Shown: positions 8,051 through 15,132, counted from the stretch's first letter. The stretch: DNA of 36,314 bases from UBA11540 sp045531755 (GCA_045531755.1 JAZSEP010000015.1:1-36314); one strand, 5' to 3'. Program-made: numbers and translations. The notes: a model not told the origin generated them from the letters alone.

Positions 8051-8147
8051 GTTGAAAACTGTGTTGAAAATGTTAAAAAGTACGGCGGTTTTCAACCCAA
8101 AACTCGCAAAGATAGAAGATTTTGGGTCAAAACCTACGGTTGAAAAC
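8051..8147. repeat. Cluster of GTTGAAAAC repeats in direct and inverted orientation with alternative hairpins
   Basis: GTTGAAAAC occurs at 8051-8059 and 8139-8147, a one-base variant at 8063-8071, and the inverse GTTTTCAAC at 8088-8096. Two stems compete for the same arm. In one, 8087-8102 folds with 8120-8134 (GGTTTT/AAAACC and ACCCAAAA/TTTTGGGT, small bulges). In the other, 8088-8097 pairs exactly with 8138-8147. The region lies just past the stop of the DUF6062 gene and before the next gene. It could be an imperfect terminator, a binding-site cluster or an RNA switch; the sequence does not decide. Confidence 0.55.
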
Positions 8148-8152
8148 TATTT

Positions 8153-8842
8153 TTATTCGGGTTTGTAGGAGGTAAGATACCATATTGCTCTTTGTATAGA
8201 ATCCTTGGAATTTTTCCAATCGGCATCCTCGCCCGAGTTTCTGTAGTCGAACATTTTTGTGAAGTGCGTGACGTCGCCTCGAAGCTCGGTGAGATAGTTC
8301 GCAGTCAGCTTTTCACACGCGTCGGCAAAGTCGGGAAATCTCTTTTTGTTGAGCTTTCTTTTCGCAACAAGGCACAGGTCCTTGTAGTGCTCAAGACACA
8401 AAACGGGTTGCTCTGCAAAAAGCTCCTTGAAATCAAGGCTCGAATCCCACATGTGAACCACCGTTTCCATCATTCTTGTCAAAGCGGTGTCAATCTGTGA
8501 GCACACAAAACAGGAATCGGAAAGCTTTGCTGCCTTTTCAGACTTTGCGCCTTTGTTGAAGAGGTCCTTTTTTGAGAAGATGTCCTTTTCAATGGTGTCA
8601 AGATGCGATTCCAATATAAGCGCCAGAGAGAGCTTGTTTTTGTTTTTGAACATCATATTGAAGTGCTTTCTGCAAAAGCCCTGCTCGTTTGTCATAATGC
8701 GGATATCGGGCTCCATCATAGCGGCACCGAGGATGTAGTCGATACAACGGGTTTCGAGGGTGTCCCTGAGCCTGCAGATAGGACAGCCGTCCTTTGGCTC
8801 AAAAACGTCTTTAATCGGTATGGTATAGATGGAATCTAACAT
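8153..8842 (-). CDS. DUF6062 family protein with duplicated CxxC...CxxH module
   Basis: 229 residues, no signal peptide, probably cytosolic. The opening (MLDSIYTIPI...CPIC), the AAMMEPDIR stretch and the FCRKHF motif match my recollection of the DUF6062 family of Firmicutes; function is unknown. Two similar metal-site-like units are visible: Cys20/Cys23 with Cys57/His60, and Cys111/Cys114 with Cys149/His152. Spacing is nearly equal (33 and 34 residues between the pairs), so each half could hold one zinc or Fe-S centre. An extra Cys33 is present. The start at 8842 has a GAGGTG ribosome site. It follows trmB by 11 bp and is surely cotranscribed with it, hinting at a housekeeping rather than niche role. 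Confidence 0.82.
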   Translation of the reverse strand: MLDSIYTIPIKDVFEPKDGCPICRLRDTLETRCIDYILGAAMMEPDIRIMTNEQGFCRKHFNMMFKNKNKLSLALILESHLDTIEKDIFSKKDLFNKGAKSEKAAKLSDSCFVCSQIDTALTRMMETVVHMWDSSLDFKELFAEQPVLCLEHYKDLCLVAKRKLNKKRFPDFADACEKLTANYLTELRGDVTHFTKMFDYRNSGEDADWKNSKDSIQRAIWYLTSYKPE

Positions 8843-8853
8843 AAAGCACCTCG

Positions 8854-9510
8854 TTATCTGTAGATTGCAGTAAGCTTTTTAATCTTGATGCCCTGCTCGG
8901 AGAACATCCTTTCGTGCTCGGTGACGATGTTATCGGGCAGATTTTCTGCATGAAGGTCGTAGGTCTTGAAAACTATCTCAAAACCGCATTCCTCGAAGTA
9001 ACTAACCGAGTCGTTGAACAGCCCGTCGTCATCGGTTTTGAAATGCACTTCACTGCCTTTTTTGAGGAAGGTTTTGTACTTTTCAAGCTGTCTTGGGTGG
9101 GTGAGCCTGTGTTTTTTGTCGCTTGGCTTGCTCCACGGATTACAGAAATTTATGTACAGCTTTTCAACGACGTCCTCCGGCGAAAAGGTTCGCTCAATGC
9201 ACTCGATTTCCTGTGACATCAAAAGTATGTTGTCAAGCGCGACACCGCGCTCTGCATAACGCTTTTCGGCGTTTCGCTTTGCAAGCACCAAAACCTCGCT
9301 CTTGATATCAATTCCAAGATAGTTTATCTCGGGATGCTGTGAGGCAAGCTCCGCCAAGAAACCGCCCTTTCCGCAGCCGAGCTCCATGTGCATTGGCTGA
9401 CGCTTTTTAAAACAATCCGCCCATTTTCCAAAATTTTCGGGAGGAGTATCCACAAAAAAATCACACGCGGCAAGTTCAGGACGCGCCCAAGGTTTTCTTC
9501 TCATTCTCAT
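8854..9510 (-). CDS. trmB: tRNA (guanosine(46)-N7)-methyltransferase
   Basis: 218 residues. TrmB uses SAM to make m7G46 in the tRNA variable loop. Visible are the SAM-binding motif MELGCGKGGF (about residues 41-50), the acidic end of the next strand (YLGIDIKSE) and the family signature NPWSKPSDKKHRLTHPRQL, which carries the catalytic Asp/Lys region. The usual signature reads NPWPK..KxRHxKRRL, so this copy is slightly diverged but intact. The open frame runs further upstream, but the start is the ATG at 9510 (M-R-M-R-R-K-P-W), with AAGGTG upstream; the extra upstream residues are hydrophobic and unlike TrmB. It is followed at 11 bp by the DUF6062 gene and preceded by the DUF4364 gene with only a weak hairpin between. 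Confidence 0.92.
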   Translation of the reverse strand: MRMRRKPWARPELAACDFFVDTPPENFGKWADCFKKRQPMHMELGCGKGGFLAELASQHPEINYLGIDIKSEVLVLAKRNAEKRYAERGVALDNILLMSQEIECIERTFSPEDVVEKLYINFCNPWSKPSDKKHRLTHPRQLEKYKTFLKKGSEVHFKTDDDGLFNDSVSYFEECGFEIVFKTYDLHAENLPDNIVTEHERMFSEQGIKIKKLTAIYR

Positions 9511-9535
9511 AAAAACACACACCTTAAAAACGACG

Positions 9536-9556
9536 CAAAGCCACAGAAAATCTGTG
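9536..9556 (-). terminator. Weak hairpin between the DUF4364 gene and trmB
   Basis: Stem GCCACAGA/TCTGTGGC with a 2-4 base loop (about 9539-9556), read on the minus strand and followed by only three T residues. It may attenuate rather than stop transcription into trmB. Confidence 0.4.
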
Positions 9557-9565
9557 GCATTTTTG

Positions 9566-10186
9566 TCAGTCAATATCGTCTTCCTTGTAGAATTCGGCTT
9601 CCTTCGAGGGAATAAGCTCTCCCACGGCCTTCAGATCACCTGTCAGAAGGGCAAGGATACCCTTGTAGAAGAGAATAGGGTCGCCCAGAAACTCCCTGCG
9701 CACCGATTCGGCTTGGTTTTTCTCGGGGAGAAAAACGGTAAGCTTCATCAGGTCGGAGTTTATGTCCACGAGCCTGAGCTCAACGTTGAATCCGTCACCG
9801 CATGGGGAGATGTCGGTCTTTGCCGTTTGGTCGCGGTCAACGCGCGCCAAAAGCTTAATAGCTGCTTTAACAGCCTTTTCTCTGACGCTTTTCGGCACCA
9901 TCTTTTCAAGCTTTTGCGCAGTTTCAACGCCAAGGTCTGTCAAGGTATAAAAATCCTCGTCGTCCTTTGTATATTCAGGCACGATATGTCCCGATTCAAT
10001 AAGCTGTGCAAGGCAGGACGAAAGCTCGAAATAATTGACCAGCCCGTCTTGCAAAACGATGGTGTTGATTTGTGAAGGGGAGAGTGGTTTTTTCACCGAA
10101 TAGAGCAGGTGGCAAACGAGCACTCTCGTTTCCTGCGGAGTGGTAAGACCACCCGGCGCAATGCCCTGAGTAAAGAAATCACGCAT
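9566..10186 (-). CDS. DUF4364 family winged-helix protein
   Basis: 206 residues, cytosolic. Residues about 18-90 fit a winged helix: helices around TRVLVCHLLYS and the NYFELSSCLAQLIESG recognition-like helix, then a DDEDFYTLTDLG wing with the usual aromatic-Thr-x-x-Gly end. The C-terminal half (about 110-190) matches the rest of DUF4364 as I recall it. The family is found in clostridia and presumed to bind DNA; no regulon is known to me. The ATG at 10186 is chosen because AAGGCGGTG lies 8 nt upstream; a GTG three codons earlier overlaps that site. A promoter (10216-10244) and a large palindrome lie upstream, so autoregulation is possible. Confidence 0.85.
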   Translation of the reverse strand: MRDFFTQGIAPGGLTTPQETRVLVCHLLYSVKKPLSPSQINTIVLQDGLVNYFELSSCLAQLIESGHIVPEYTKDDEDFYTLTDLGVETAQKLEKMVPKSVREKAVKAAIKLLARVDRDQTAKTDISPCGDGFNVELRLVDINSDLMKLTVFLPEKNQAESVRREFLGDPILFYKGILALLTGDLKAVGELIPSKEAEFYKEDDID

Positions 10187-10187
10187 A

Positions 10188-10273
10188 AAAATCACCGCCT
10201 TAAATTCCTAATATAATTATACCATTTTTGCGTCGCAAAAGCAATACAAAAATTAGGAAAAGACGGTGATTTT
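10188..10273. repeat. About 86-bp imperfect palindrome containing the DUF4364 promoter and ribosome site
   Basis: Three nested inverted repeats share nearly one centre (about 10231-10233). The outer arms are AAAATCACCG (10188-10197) and CGGTGATTTT (10264-10273). The middle arms are TTCCTAAT (10205-10212) and ATTAGGAA (10252-10259). The inner arms are TTTTGCG and CGCAAAA (10226-10232, 10234-10240). Between the outer and middle arms the halves also match (CTT...), so each half is a diverged copy of the other. It lies 8 bp or so past the propeller gene stop and touches the DUF4364 start. As RNA from upstream it would fold into one long hairpin. Confidence 0.8.
10216..10244 (-). promoter_or_regulatory. 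SigmaA-type promoter of the DUF4364 gene
   Basis: Minus strand TTGCTT (10239-10244), 17-bp spacer, perfect TATAAT (10216-10221). The spacer contains the 15-bp palindrome TTTTGCG-N-CGCAAAA (10226-10240), a natural operator position between -35 and -10. Confidence 0.75.
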
Positions 10274-10281
10274 GCAGTATT

Positions 10282-12225
10282 TTAAAACTCTATTCTGCCA
10301 AGCTGAGCATCCGAATAAATCTCGTCTGCGGATATACCGAAGTTGCTCACGGTAAAGAGCACGTCGCTGATGGTAACACCGCGGAGCTGGTAGCCTTTTG
10401 CATCAGCTTCAACGACCTTTGTGGGAACAAATCCATCCTCGTTGACCTTGACCAGAACGAAGGCGCTTGTGCCATCGCCCTTGTGGTTGTTCATCGGGAA
10501 ACCGAAGAGTGAGCGCTTTGTGTCAAAAAGTATCTGCTTGTGGTTGTACTGCGCGTCGGAGTAGGTATATGCGCCGCCAAACGTTATAGTGTCAACCTCT
10601 GTGGGATTTGTCGGGTCGGAAACGTCAAAGAGCGAGAGCTTAAGTCCCTTTTTCTTGGTGGAGTTGAACTCTTCGTTAAACTCAATGTCCTCACCGAAAC
10701 CGATGAGCATATCCTCGCCAAACGGATGCAGATAGTTGCTGAATCCCGGTATCTTCAGCTCGCCCAGAACCTTTGGAGCTGTCGGGTCGGAAGCGTCGAT
10801 GACAAAGAGCGGGTCGGTTTCTTTAAAGGTGACCATATAGATTTTTTCATCCATAAATCTTGCGGAATAGATTCTCTCGCCTCGCGCAAGACCCTCTACA
10901 GAGCCGACAAGCTCAAGGTTTTCGTCCAAAACGTAAACACCGTTTTCGGTGTCGTAAATCCAGCTTCCGTCCTCTTCTTTCTCAATGTAGTTTGTAACGG
11001 CAAGCCTGAGCTTTCCGTTGTATTCATCAAGCGAAAACTGGTTTAGAAGATGTCCCGAAACTTTACCCTGTGCCGAGATGTCAAAGCTTCCGCCGTTAAG
11101 TGCGATTTTCGTAATCATCAAAACGTCGCCGTTATCGTGATACTCTCGTGTGAGATAGAGGTTTTGTGAAGAACAGTAAACGGTATGTGTTTCGCCGAGA
11201 ATTGATAGGGTGTTTACGGGCTGACCGTTCTTGATGTCAATCGCGGAAACTACCGTAAACTGTGAGCCCGAAGGCTCTCCGATAACACAGATGTTCTCTG
11301 CGGGAATCTGTGAGGAAACTCCGTCAACCTCAATGCAGGGGATGATATCATCTTTCGAAGTAAACAAATCGCCGATGGAGTTGCGGTAGATGTAATATCC
11401 GCCCTTGTTGCTTATGAGGTACATCGTGTCGCCGATAAGACGGGAGGTGCTGTAATAGCCGTCCTGCGAAAACTCCGCGAACAAAACGGGGTTTGCGCGG
11501 TCGGTAATGTCATAGATTGCAACCGCTGTTTCCTGGTCTGCGCTGCAGTTGAAAACAAGCTTGTCGCCAACAACGTAAAATTCATTGTTGTAGCTCGATT
11601 CAAGCTCAATCTCAGAAACCTTCCTGAGATTTTTTTCGTCCGTCGCATCAACGATGACAACGCGTCCGCTCTTTTTACCGCCCGAAACGTCTGTTCTGTA
11701 GGTATAGATATACTTTCCGTCGGTGATAACCGTGTCAGCCTCCAGAACACCGCCTACCTGAACGTTTGTGGTGGAATGGTCGCCGTCGTCTGCCGACGTG
11801 GGAGCGGAATCCTCAACCGCTTCATAGACAAATTCGGCAGTGGTGTTTTTCTCCATAATTGCACTACCTGCCGCATCCCAGGAAAAAAATCCGTTAAACA
11901 GCCTGAAATCGTTTTTGATAAACGGCTCCACCGTGTCGATAATTTCATCGTTTGAAGTGAAAAATCTCACGTTTCCAACGCTGTTTGTGACAACGGGGAA
12001 GTTGATGGAGGGCGTGTTTCCTCTGGTCAACGCGAAAGCGCCTGTGAAGAACAGCGCGACAGCCGCCGCAACCAAAACAACTCTCTGTAATACGGTAATC
12101 TTTGAAACGGGCTTCTTCTTTTTCGCTTCAAGCTTTGCCATAAGAACCTTTGGGGTGACCGCTTCGGGTATCTCGACTTCGTCAAGAACTTTAAGCTTTT
12201 CTTTTATAAAATCGTTGTTGTTCAT
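10282..12225 (-). CDS. Membrane-anchored beta-propeller domain protein, putative anti-sigma/sensor partner
   Basis: 647 residues. A short cytosolic head (1-43, opening MNNNDFIKEKLKVLDEV) is followed by a basic KKKKP stretch, one membrane segment (about 46-66), and a long outer domain. The outer domain carries the hallmark of the secreted 'beta-propeller domain' family (PF09826 type): STTNVQVGGVLEADTVITDG at 151-170 and repeated Y-x-Y/VVD-A-T/D-P-T-x-P blade-like units (for example VIDASDPTAPKVLGE). The gene starts 17 bp after the ECF sigma gene with an AAAGGAGG site. That arrangement and the topology (small inner head, one membrane span, large outer sensor) are those of an anti-sigma factor. 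The head has no clear zinc HxxxCxxC motif, so the anti-sigma role is inference. The domain call is firm. Confidence 0.85.
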   Translation of the reverse strand: MNNNDFIKEKLKVLDEVEIPEAVTPKVLMAKLEAKKKKPVSKITVLQRVVLVAAAVALFFTGAFALTRGNTPSINFPVVTNSVGNVRFFTSNDEIIDTVEPFIKNDFRLFNGFFSWDAAGSAIMEKNTTAEFVYEAVEDSAPTSADDGDHSTTNVQVGGVLEADTVITDGKYIYTYRTDVSGGKKSGRVVIVDATDEKNLRKVSEIELESSYNNEFYVVGDKLVFNCSADQETAVAIYDITDRANPVLFAEFSQDGYYSTSRLIGDTMYLISNKGGYYIYRNSIGDLFTSKDDIIPCIEVDGVSSQIPAENICVIGEPSGSQFTVVSAIDIKNGQPVNTLSILGETHTVYCSSQNLYLTREYHDNGDVLMITKIALNGGSFDISAQGKVSGHLLNQFSLDEYNGKLRLAVTNYIEKEEDGSWIYDTENGVYVLDENLELVGSVEGLARGERIYSARFMDEKIYMVTFKETDPLFVIDASDPTAPKVLGELKIPGFSNYLHPFGEDMLIGFGEDIEFNEEFNSTKKKGLKLSLFDVSDPTNPTEVDTITFGGAYTYSDAQYNHKQILFDTKRSLFGFPMNNHKGDGTSAFVLVKVNEDGFVPTKVVEADAKGYQLRGVTISDVLFTVSNFGISADEIYSDAQLGRIEF

Positions 12226-12242
12226 ATTATCCTCCTTTTGAA

Positions 12243-12764
12243 TTATTCAAGCAGAGCGCGCAGCTTTTTGTGCGCGCGGGAAATTTTTGAATTTACGGTA
12301 CCGTGCGGGCAGTTCATAATCTTTGCAATCTCCGCCCCGTTGTATCCGAGGTAGGAGTGCAGGATAACCGCCATTCTTTCGCTTTCCGACAAGGTCTTCA
12401 AAGCTTTTTCAACAGCCACCCTGTCGATTGTCTGACCTTCGCTGTACCCGTCGCAGAGCTCATACGACAGGTCGTCAATGGGGTCGATGCTTTTCTGCAG
12501 AACGTACTCTGCCTTTTTTCTTTTGCAAACAGCCCAAAGAATTTTGAAAATCCAAGCGGAAAAAAGCGAGTCGTCGCGAAGATTTTTCAAACCCTTGTAG
12601 GCCTGGAAAAAGGTTTCCGCAACAACGTCTTCGGCATCGTCGCGGTTTGAAAGGACGTAATATGCCGAGCGGTATAAATCCTTGTATACCAGAGTATACA
12701 ACTCTTCAAAGGCATGGTCGTCACCGCTTTTGGCGGCACAAACGAGCTTTGTATCTACCTGCAT
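12243..12764 (-). CDS. ECF-type RNA polymerase sigma factor (sigma-70 family)
   Basis: 173 residues with regions 2 and 4 only, as in extracytoplasmic-function sigma factors. Region 2 spans about 17-85, with the DAEDVVAETFFQAYKGL stretch and an FSAWIFKI segment. Region 4 spans about 115-170, ending in the helix-turn-helix YNGAEIAKIMNCPHGTVNSKISRA, which would read the -35 element. The start at 12764 has AAAAGGAAG upstream. A sigmaA-like promoter (12886-12914) and an inverted repeat in the leader lie upstream. The next gene encodes its probable membrane partner. The ECF subgroup cannot be assigned by eye, and no clear ECF-type self-promoter was found. Confidence 0.93.
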   Translation of the reverse strand: MQVDTKLVCAAKSGDDHAFEELYTLVYKDLYRSAYYVLSNRDDAEDVVAETFFQAYKGLKNLRDDSLFSAWIFKILWAVCKRKKAEYVLQKSIDPIDDLSYELCDGYSEGQTIDRVAVEKALKTLSESERMAVILHSYLGYNGAEIAKIMNCPHGTVNSKISRAHKKLRALLE

Positions 12765-12790
12765 TACGTCACTTCCTTTTTGTTAAAATT

Positions 12791-12829
12791 ACCTCACTTT
12801 ATAAAAGCCTTCTGTAATGATAGTGAGGT
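12791..12829. repeat. Inverted repeat ACCTCACT/AGTGAGGT in the sigma gene leader
   Basis: Exact 8-bp arms at 12791-12798 and 12822-12829 with a 23-bp spacer, 27 bp upstream of the sigma gene start and inside its predicted 5' leader. It could be an operator or an RNA stem near the ribosome site. Confidence 0.5.
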
Positions 12830-12885
12830 TTTAGCGGTACAGTGTTGCAAAAATTTCCAACAATTCAAAAAAAGTTAATGTAAAT

Positions 12886-12914
12886 ATTATATCGCGGTTA
12901 CAATTATTTAACAA
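12886..12914 (-). promoter_or_regulatory. SigmaA-like promoter of the ECF sigma operon
   Basis: Minus strand TTGTTA (12909-12914), 17-bp spacer, perfect TATAAT (12886-12891). It gives a leader of about 115 nt that includes the ACCTCACT inverted repeat. The remaining stretch up to the ymdB terminator (about 12915-12990) shows no gene. Confidence 0.6.
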
Positions 12915-12993
12915 TATCTCTCGCCGAATATTGTATAATAAAACCATACTGAAAAGTATAAATTACCCCCCTCCTCAAACACACACCAAGCTG

Positions 12994-13016
12994 TCGCTTT
13001 GCACACCACAAAGCGA
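12994..13016. repeat. Small hairpin next to the ymdB terminator
   Basis: TCGCTTTG (12994-13001) and CAAAGCGA (13009-13016) form an 8-bp stem with a 7-base loop directly beside the main terminator hairpin, making a tandem hairpin pair in the ymdB 3' end. Confidence 0.5.
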
Positions 13017-13018
13017 AG

Positions 13019-13050
13019 AAATCGGCAGAAAGAATTCTTTCTGCCGATTT
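13019..13050 (-). terminator. Terminator of ymdB
   Basis: A perfect 32-bp palindrome (arms 13019-13034 and 13035-13050, centred on AATT) 3 bp past the ymdB stop. Read on the minus strand it ends in a broken T-tract (TTTCTTC). Confidence 0.8.
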
Positions 13051-13053
13051 TCT

Positions 13054-13821
13054 CTATGCTTTTACAGCTTCAATCGAAACTGCTTTTCCCGTTTTTTCGT
13101 CAATCTCAATAAGCACCGCGTCAATCTCCATATCTACTGCCTCAGCGGTGTTAAGACGGGTGGGCAGACAGGTGACAATCTTTCTCGTCGCACAGTCAAC
13201 GTCTGCGCCGAGAACCGAATACCGCGACCCTACCATTCCAACGTCGGTGACGTAGGCGGTGCCGTTTTTCAGAATCTGAGCATCTGCCGTCTGCGTGTGG
13301 GTGTGTGTTCCCACAACCGCGCTGACTCTGCCGTCAAGATAGAAGCCCATAACCCTCTTTTCGCTTGTAGCTTCAGCGTGAAAGTCCACGATGATGTTTG
13401 GAGTGTCAATCTCTTTAAGTAAAGCGTCAATGCAGTCAAAGGGCGAATCGCACGGCTCCATATAGGTTCTGCCGATTAAGTTGATAACAACAACGCGGTA
13501 CCTGCCCATATCCAGCTCGCAAAAGCCTTTTCCGCAGGCTGTGCGGTGGAAGTTTGCAGGCCTTATGATATATGGCTCGTCGTCAAAAATGTCGAGCGAG
13601 TTTTTCTGTTTGAAAGCGTGGTTTCCCGTGGTGATAACATCTGCACCGCAGGAAAAAAGCGAGTCTGCGCTCATCTTTGATATGCCGTTTTGGTCCGCGG
13701 AGTTTTCTCCGTTGATTACGGTAACGTCGACCCCCAACTGCTTTTTGAGCGCAGGGAGCTTTTTTCTGAGATAATCACAACCGCCCGAGGCAACAACGTC
13801 GCCCACAAAAAGTACCCTCAT
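13054..13821 (-). CDS. ymdB: YmdB-type metallophosphoesterase (2',3'-cyclic-nucleotide 2'-phosphodiesterase family)
   Basis: 255 residues, cytosolic. The dinuclear metal-binding motifs of the calcineurin-like fold appear in order: GDVVASGG near residue 8, NGENSAD near 38, TGNHAF near 66, FHAEATSEK near 146 and GTHTHTQTAD near 170, with a DVGMVG stretch. This order and the TSEK motif are specific to the YmdB/TIGR00282 group, which hydrolyses cyclic nucleotides and influences biofilm and motility decisions in Bacillus. In clostridia it often sits near rny; no rny is in this window. The start is the ATG at 13821 with AAGAGGTG upstream; an earlier in-frame Met lacks a ribosome site and sits near the predicted transcription start. 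A promoter is at 13851-13879 and a terminator at 13019-13050, so it is monocistronic. Confidence 0.93.
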   Translation of the reverse strand: MRVLFVGDVVASGGCDYLRKKLPALKKQLGVDVTVINGENSADQNGISKMSADSLFSCGADVITTGNHAFKQKNSLDIFDDEPYIIRPANFHRTACGKGFCELDMGRYRVVVINLIGRTYMEPCDSPFDCIDALLKEIDTPNIIVDFHAEATSEKRVMGFYLDGRVSAVVGTHTHTQTADAQILKNGTAYVTDVGMVGSRYSVLGADVDCATRKIVTCLPTRLNTAEAVDMEIDAVLIEIDEKTGKAVSIEAVKA

Positions 13822-13850
13822 ACCGCACCTCTTTTCACGTCTATACATAG

Positions 13851-13879
13851 ATATTACTACATTAAAATAAATTTTGCAA
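13851..13879 (-). promoter_or_regulatory. SigmaA-type promoter of ymdB
   Basis: Minus strand TTGCAA (13874-13879), 17-bp spacer, TAATAT (13851-13856). It lies back to back with the lipoprotein promoter, 25 bp away. Confidence 0.6.
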
Positions 13880-13904
13880 GTTCACGTTAAAATATGTATA
13901 GGTA

Positions 13905-13933
13905 TAGACATTTTAAAATTAAAAGTGTATAAT
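13905..13933 (+). promoter_or_regulatory. SigmaA-type promoter of the PrsA-like lipoprotein gene
   Basis: TAGACA (13905-13910), 17-bp spacer, perfect TATAAT (13928-13933), 35 bp before the start codon with a CGGAGG ribosome site at 13955-13960. Confidence 0.75.
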
Positions 13934-13968
13934 TAGATAGTTGAATTGAATCTTCGGAGGAATATAAA

Positions 13969-15036
13969 ATGAAACTTTTTAAAAAAATAACCGCAATTCT
14001 GCTCTGTGTTTTGATGGTAATGTCCGTTGCATCCTGCGGCGAAGACACCTCTTGGGTAATCAAAACCGACAAAACCACCACAACGTCGGGTATGTATCTG
14101 TACTATCTTCTCGGCGCCTATAGCAACGCCTATAACTTTGTTGAAGACCCCGAGAAAGACATAATTTCCCAGACTATTGACGGAGTCAAGGCAGAGGAAT
14201 GGATAAAGAATACCGCTATGGACAGCGCAAAATTTGCAACCGTAATCTTGGAAAGATTTGACGAAAAGAAGCTTGCTCTTTCCGAGGAAAACGAGCAGTA
14301 CGCAAAGCAATATGCTGACTACTATTGGGCAAGCGCAGGTCAGGTTTACCTCAACCACGGTGTAACCTACGATACCTTCCTCAAATGCATAAAGATAGAT
14401 TTGATGGTTTCACAGCTTTTTGAAACCGTATACGGCAAGGGTGGCGAGAAGGAAATTTCTGCCGAAGATATGAAAAAAGGTCTTGTCGAGAACTTTGTAA
14501 AGGTAAAGGAAATCGGCATCTCTCTTGCAGGTATCACAGGCGAGATGAGAAGCGATAAGGTTCAGGAAAACCTCAAGCAAAAGGCCGAGGACTATAAAAA
14601 GAGAATCGAAGCAGGCGAAAAGATTGAAGACCTCATCAAAGAGCACTATAAGCTTGAGGTAGACCTTGCGGTTGAGGAATCCGGCAAGACTGCAGAAGAA
14701 CTTATGGGCGGTTCAACAGCCGATGACATCGACACCGATTTTGTTGTAATCAGTAAAAACGCCACAAACTACAGCGAAAACGAGATAAACGAAGTTTTCA
14801 AGCTCGAAAACGGAAAGGTAGTAGTTTTGGTAGAGAAGGAATACGTAAGAGTAATCCAGAAATACGACATTCTCGAGGACGAAACCCTTCTCGAGCAGTA
14901 CGACTATGACATCAGAGTTTCACTCAAGGCTGAAGAATTCACCGAAGAGATTGAAGCTGCCGCAAAGGACCTCGTCGTTGAGATAAACGAGGCAGCGCTC
15001 AAGAAGTATAAGCCTTCCAAGATTAGACTTCAGTAA
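13969..15036 (+). CDS. Lipoprotein resembling PrsA/SurA foldases with a degenerate parvulin region
   Basis: 355 residues. A signal peptide (MKLFKKITAILLCVLMV...) ends in a lipobox V-A-S-C with Cys23 as the lipidated residue, so the protein is anchored on the outer face of the membrane. Residues about 45-160 are helical and Tyr/Glu-rich, like the chaperone part of PrsA/SurA. Residues about 175-335 look like a worn parvulin domain: VKVKEIGISL, then the KAEDYKKRIEAGEKIEDLIKEH helix, then a last strand ending EKEYVRVIQKYD. The usual parvulin HILV and Gly-Trp-Phe signatures are not seen, so isomerase activity is doubtful. It probably helps exported proteins fold. It stands alone between its own promoter and terminator. 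Family call moderate. Confidence 0.75.
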   Translation: MKLFKKITAILLCVLMVMSVASCGEDTSWVIKTDKTTTTSGMYLYYLLGAYSNAYNFVEDPEKDIISQTIDGVKAEEWIKNTAMDSAKFATVILERFDEKKLALSEENEQYAKQYADYYWASAGQVYLNHGVTYDTFLKCIKIDLMVSQLFETVYGKGGEKEISAEDMKKGLVENFVKVKEIGISLAGITGEMRSDKVQENLKQKAEDYKKRIEAGEKIEDLIKEHYKLEVDLAVEESGKTAEELMGGSTADDIDTDFVVISKNATNYSENEINEVFKLENGKVVVLVEKEYVRVIQKYDILEDETLLEQYDYDIRVSLKAEEFTEEIEAAAKDLVVEINEAALKKYKPSKIRLQ

Positions 15037-15101
15037 TAAAATCTCGCCATCTCGCAAAAACGCGGATGGAATCCGAGAACTTTGTTGTTTCACAGTAAAA
15101 C

Positions 15102-15132
15102 GGCGGATACTCACACGGTATCCGCCATTTTT
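15102..15132 (+). terminator. Terminator of the PrsA-like gene
   Basis: Stem GGCGGATAC (15102-15110) and GTATCCGCC (15118-15126), loop of 7, then ATTTTT. It ends just before the rarA ribosome site, so rarA either relies on leak-through or has a promoter not recognised here. Confidence 0.85.

Noticed and set aside
12917..12945. Plus-strand TATAAT at 12933, considered as a promoter
   Set aside because: No acceptable -35 at the right distance and no plus-strand gene downstream; both flanking genes are on the minus strand.
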